The position numbers and the translations under genes are program-made. From Temnopleurus reevesii (taxonomy: Eukaryota; Echinodermata; Echinoidea; Temnopleuroida; Temnopleuridae), in NCBI GenBank assembly GCA_036244855.1, contig BQKZ01000518.1, forward strand, positions 53,631 to 71,668: 18,038 nucleotides of DNA, in the 5' to 3' direction. Within the stretch, counting starts at the first letter, position 1; every line of letters begins with the position of its first letter. Below are positions 16,689 through 18,038 of this stretch, in pieces. The notes beneath the pieces are model-generated. The model saw nothing but the letters and a program-made list of their open reading frames with translations, was not told where the DNA came from and did not search any database.

Positions 16689-17882
16689 TCTGTATAGACT
16701 CTGTATACACTCTAGGGTACTCACCTTCCCTCGTTGTCAGTGTATTCTCTAGTAAGATGCTGATCCATATCAAGTTGTTCCACAGAGTCTGATAGGACTG
16801 GAAAGGGCGCCTGTGTTTGCTGTGTCTTCAGCTCATCCCAGTCCTATTGATAAAAGACAGGAGCAAATATCAACTGCAACTTTGCAAATTGTAACGCGCA
16901 TTTTCATTCCCGCACGGTATGCGCATTTAACAAGGCGCGCATGAAACAATGATTTTGATTGGCACGTTCCGATCAACTGCAACTTGCGATCAATTGCAAC
17001 TTTTGAACAACACCCCCTTAGATCATAACGCTGGAAGAGTTACATGCACATGTTTGTGCAGAATCATATTTTCCCTGAGAGCTTGATTTATCATTACTTA
17101 GACTAAGGGGGCATTTCTATAAAGTAGTGATCAATTCTCCCCATCGACTATTGTTGTAAATTTGAAGCCGATGAGGGCGTCAACAATTTTTAGAGAAAAT
17201 AATTATGTGGAGCCGCGACGGTCGCTTCTGTTTCCAGTTCTGCTCACGTTAACTCCATATCTTTGTTTTAAATGCTCATTAATATATTTTTTTCAGCTTA
17301 AATTTATTTTTCTCCACAAGTTACGTTTTCTTGTATTATGGAGTTTTTCTGTGAGCCAGCAGTGTGCACATTGGACAACGCGAAAAGGGAGAAAATTGAA
17401 AAATATCCATCCCCATGGGTGAGACCTGTGACCTGTGCGTGTATCACATGTACCGGAAGTATGCTTCCCGGCTCCAGCGGCTCGATACTGGAGGTATCGA
17501 ACGATCACTTGGTATCGCCTATAGTCGGTGGGGAGAATTGCTAGTTGCGGTTGATCAACAAGCACCAATCAAAACTACAGCTATTGTTTCATATACGTCT
17601 TGTCAAAAGCACAGACAGTGCAGGAATGAAAATGCATGTACCAATTCAAAACTGATTTGCAGTTGATTTGCAATCGATTGCAAATTTATAGCAACAAATC
17701 CCACTTTTTTAGGTCTTTTAAACATCGCTGCAGATAGTCTCTTCTCCTTCTGCCATGAGGAACCCATGAGGGAATTGTTTCAAAGTTTAGAACTTGAAAG
17801 AGTTAACCCTTTCCAGGACAATAGAACACAGTTTGTGTTTTGGTTCAATAACTTTTGATGAAGTGCTCTAAAAATATACCTG
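16689..17882. repeat. Near-copy of 8334-9564 (exon 3, intron 2 and its inverted-repeat elements)
   Basis: The whole stretch aligns in the same orientation, roughly 95% alike by eye. Differences include a ~64 bp deletion near 16868 (removing the 'ctaagggggtgttg' end), an insertion near 17155-17207, and a short deletion near 17250. It starts directly after the N at 16688. The match ends inside the TTAA element, where a different repeat takes over. Confidence 0.85.
16725..16843 (-). pseudogene. Second intact copy of exon 3, out of order upstream of exon 1
   Basis: All 119 bp align with 8370-8488, with the same acceptor and donor and an open frame. The protein differs at two places (Ile to Thr in 'QQIQ', Ala to Ser in 'VLAD'). 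It sits 37 bases from the N at 16688 and begins a long duplicate of 8334-9564. It is probably the other allele placed in the wrong order, or else part of a second gene copy. Confidence 0.75.
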
Positions 17883-18038
17883 GGGCCGTATTCTGAAATC
17901 GTTCTTATCTTAAATTCGTTCTTATCTACGTCACTTTCCTAAATCGGTATTCTGAAAACGTTCTTATCTTTCTTCTTAACTTTCTTCCTAACTTTCTTCT
18001 TATCTTCTGCCTAGATGACCACGCCCACAAGATTTAGC
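17882..18038. repeat. Partial repeat with 'gtattctgaaa-cgttcttatct' direct copies
   Basis: 'gtattctgaaatcgttctta' at about 17887 recurs at about 17947 with one change, followed by several 'aactttcttc' copies. The element runs off the window. It interrupts the copy of the TTAA element seen whole at 9489-9900. Confidence 0.6.

Overview
This is eukaryotic genomic DNA, AT-rich and intron-rich. It is most likely from a marine invertebrate deuterostome, with a sea urchin as my best guess. The guess rests on tRNA-headed SINEs whose tails read 'gcgctatataaa' followed by an ATT run, many small terminal-inverted-repeat elements, and heavy near-identical duplication of the kind left by a very polymorphic genome. 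No bacterial-type genes, rRNA or true tRNA genes were found.

One protein-coding gene runs leftward (minus strand) across almost the whole window. Six exons can be placed with consensus splice sites and fully matching phases: exon 1 at 15140-14524, exon 2 at 11319-11139, exon 3 at 8488-8370, exon 4 at 7806-7656, exon 5 at 6036-5878 and exon 6 at 864-678. They encode about 471 residues. The 3' end lies beyond the left edge. The protein has a signal peptide and two consecutive prolyl-4-hydroxylase-like (2-oxoglutarate/Fe(II) dioxygenase fold) domains. The first (exons 1-2) has lost the iron-binding residues. The second (exons 3-6 and onward) keeps a His-Glu-Asp motif in exon 5.

The striking feature is that the introns are filled with tandem copies of the edges of the neighbouring exons. 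The 3' end of exon 2 plus its donor repeats every 175 bp (10260-11139). The 5' end of exon 6 plus its acceptor repeats every 300-332 bp (864-1787 and 3317-4293). The 3' ends of exons 4 and 5 also recur, and there is a 5' fragment of exon 2 in intron 1.

Three single N bases (3176, 13576, 16688) each abut a near-copy of sequence found elsewhere in the window: exon 6, exons 1/2, and exon 3 with intron 2. The simplest reading is that contigs from two haplotypes were joined in the wrong order, so not all duplication here is real. The tandem arrays inside each contig do not depend on the N joins.

The rest is mobile and repetitive DNA: six SINE copies or fragments, TA-type and TTAA-type miniature inverted-repeat elements, a 1.7 kb insertion in intron 1 carrying a ~52 bp minisatellite, and a 345 bp polypyrimidine tract.
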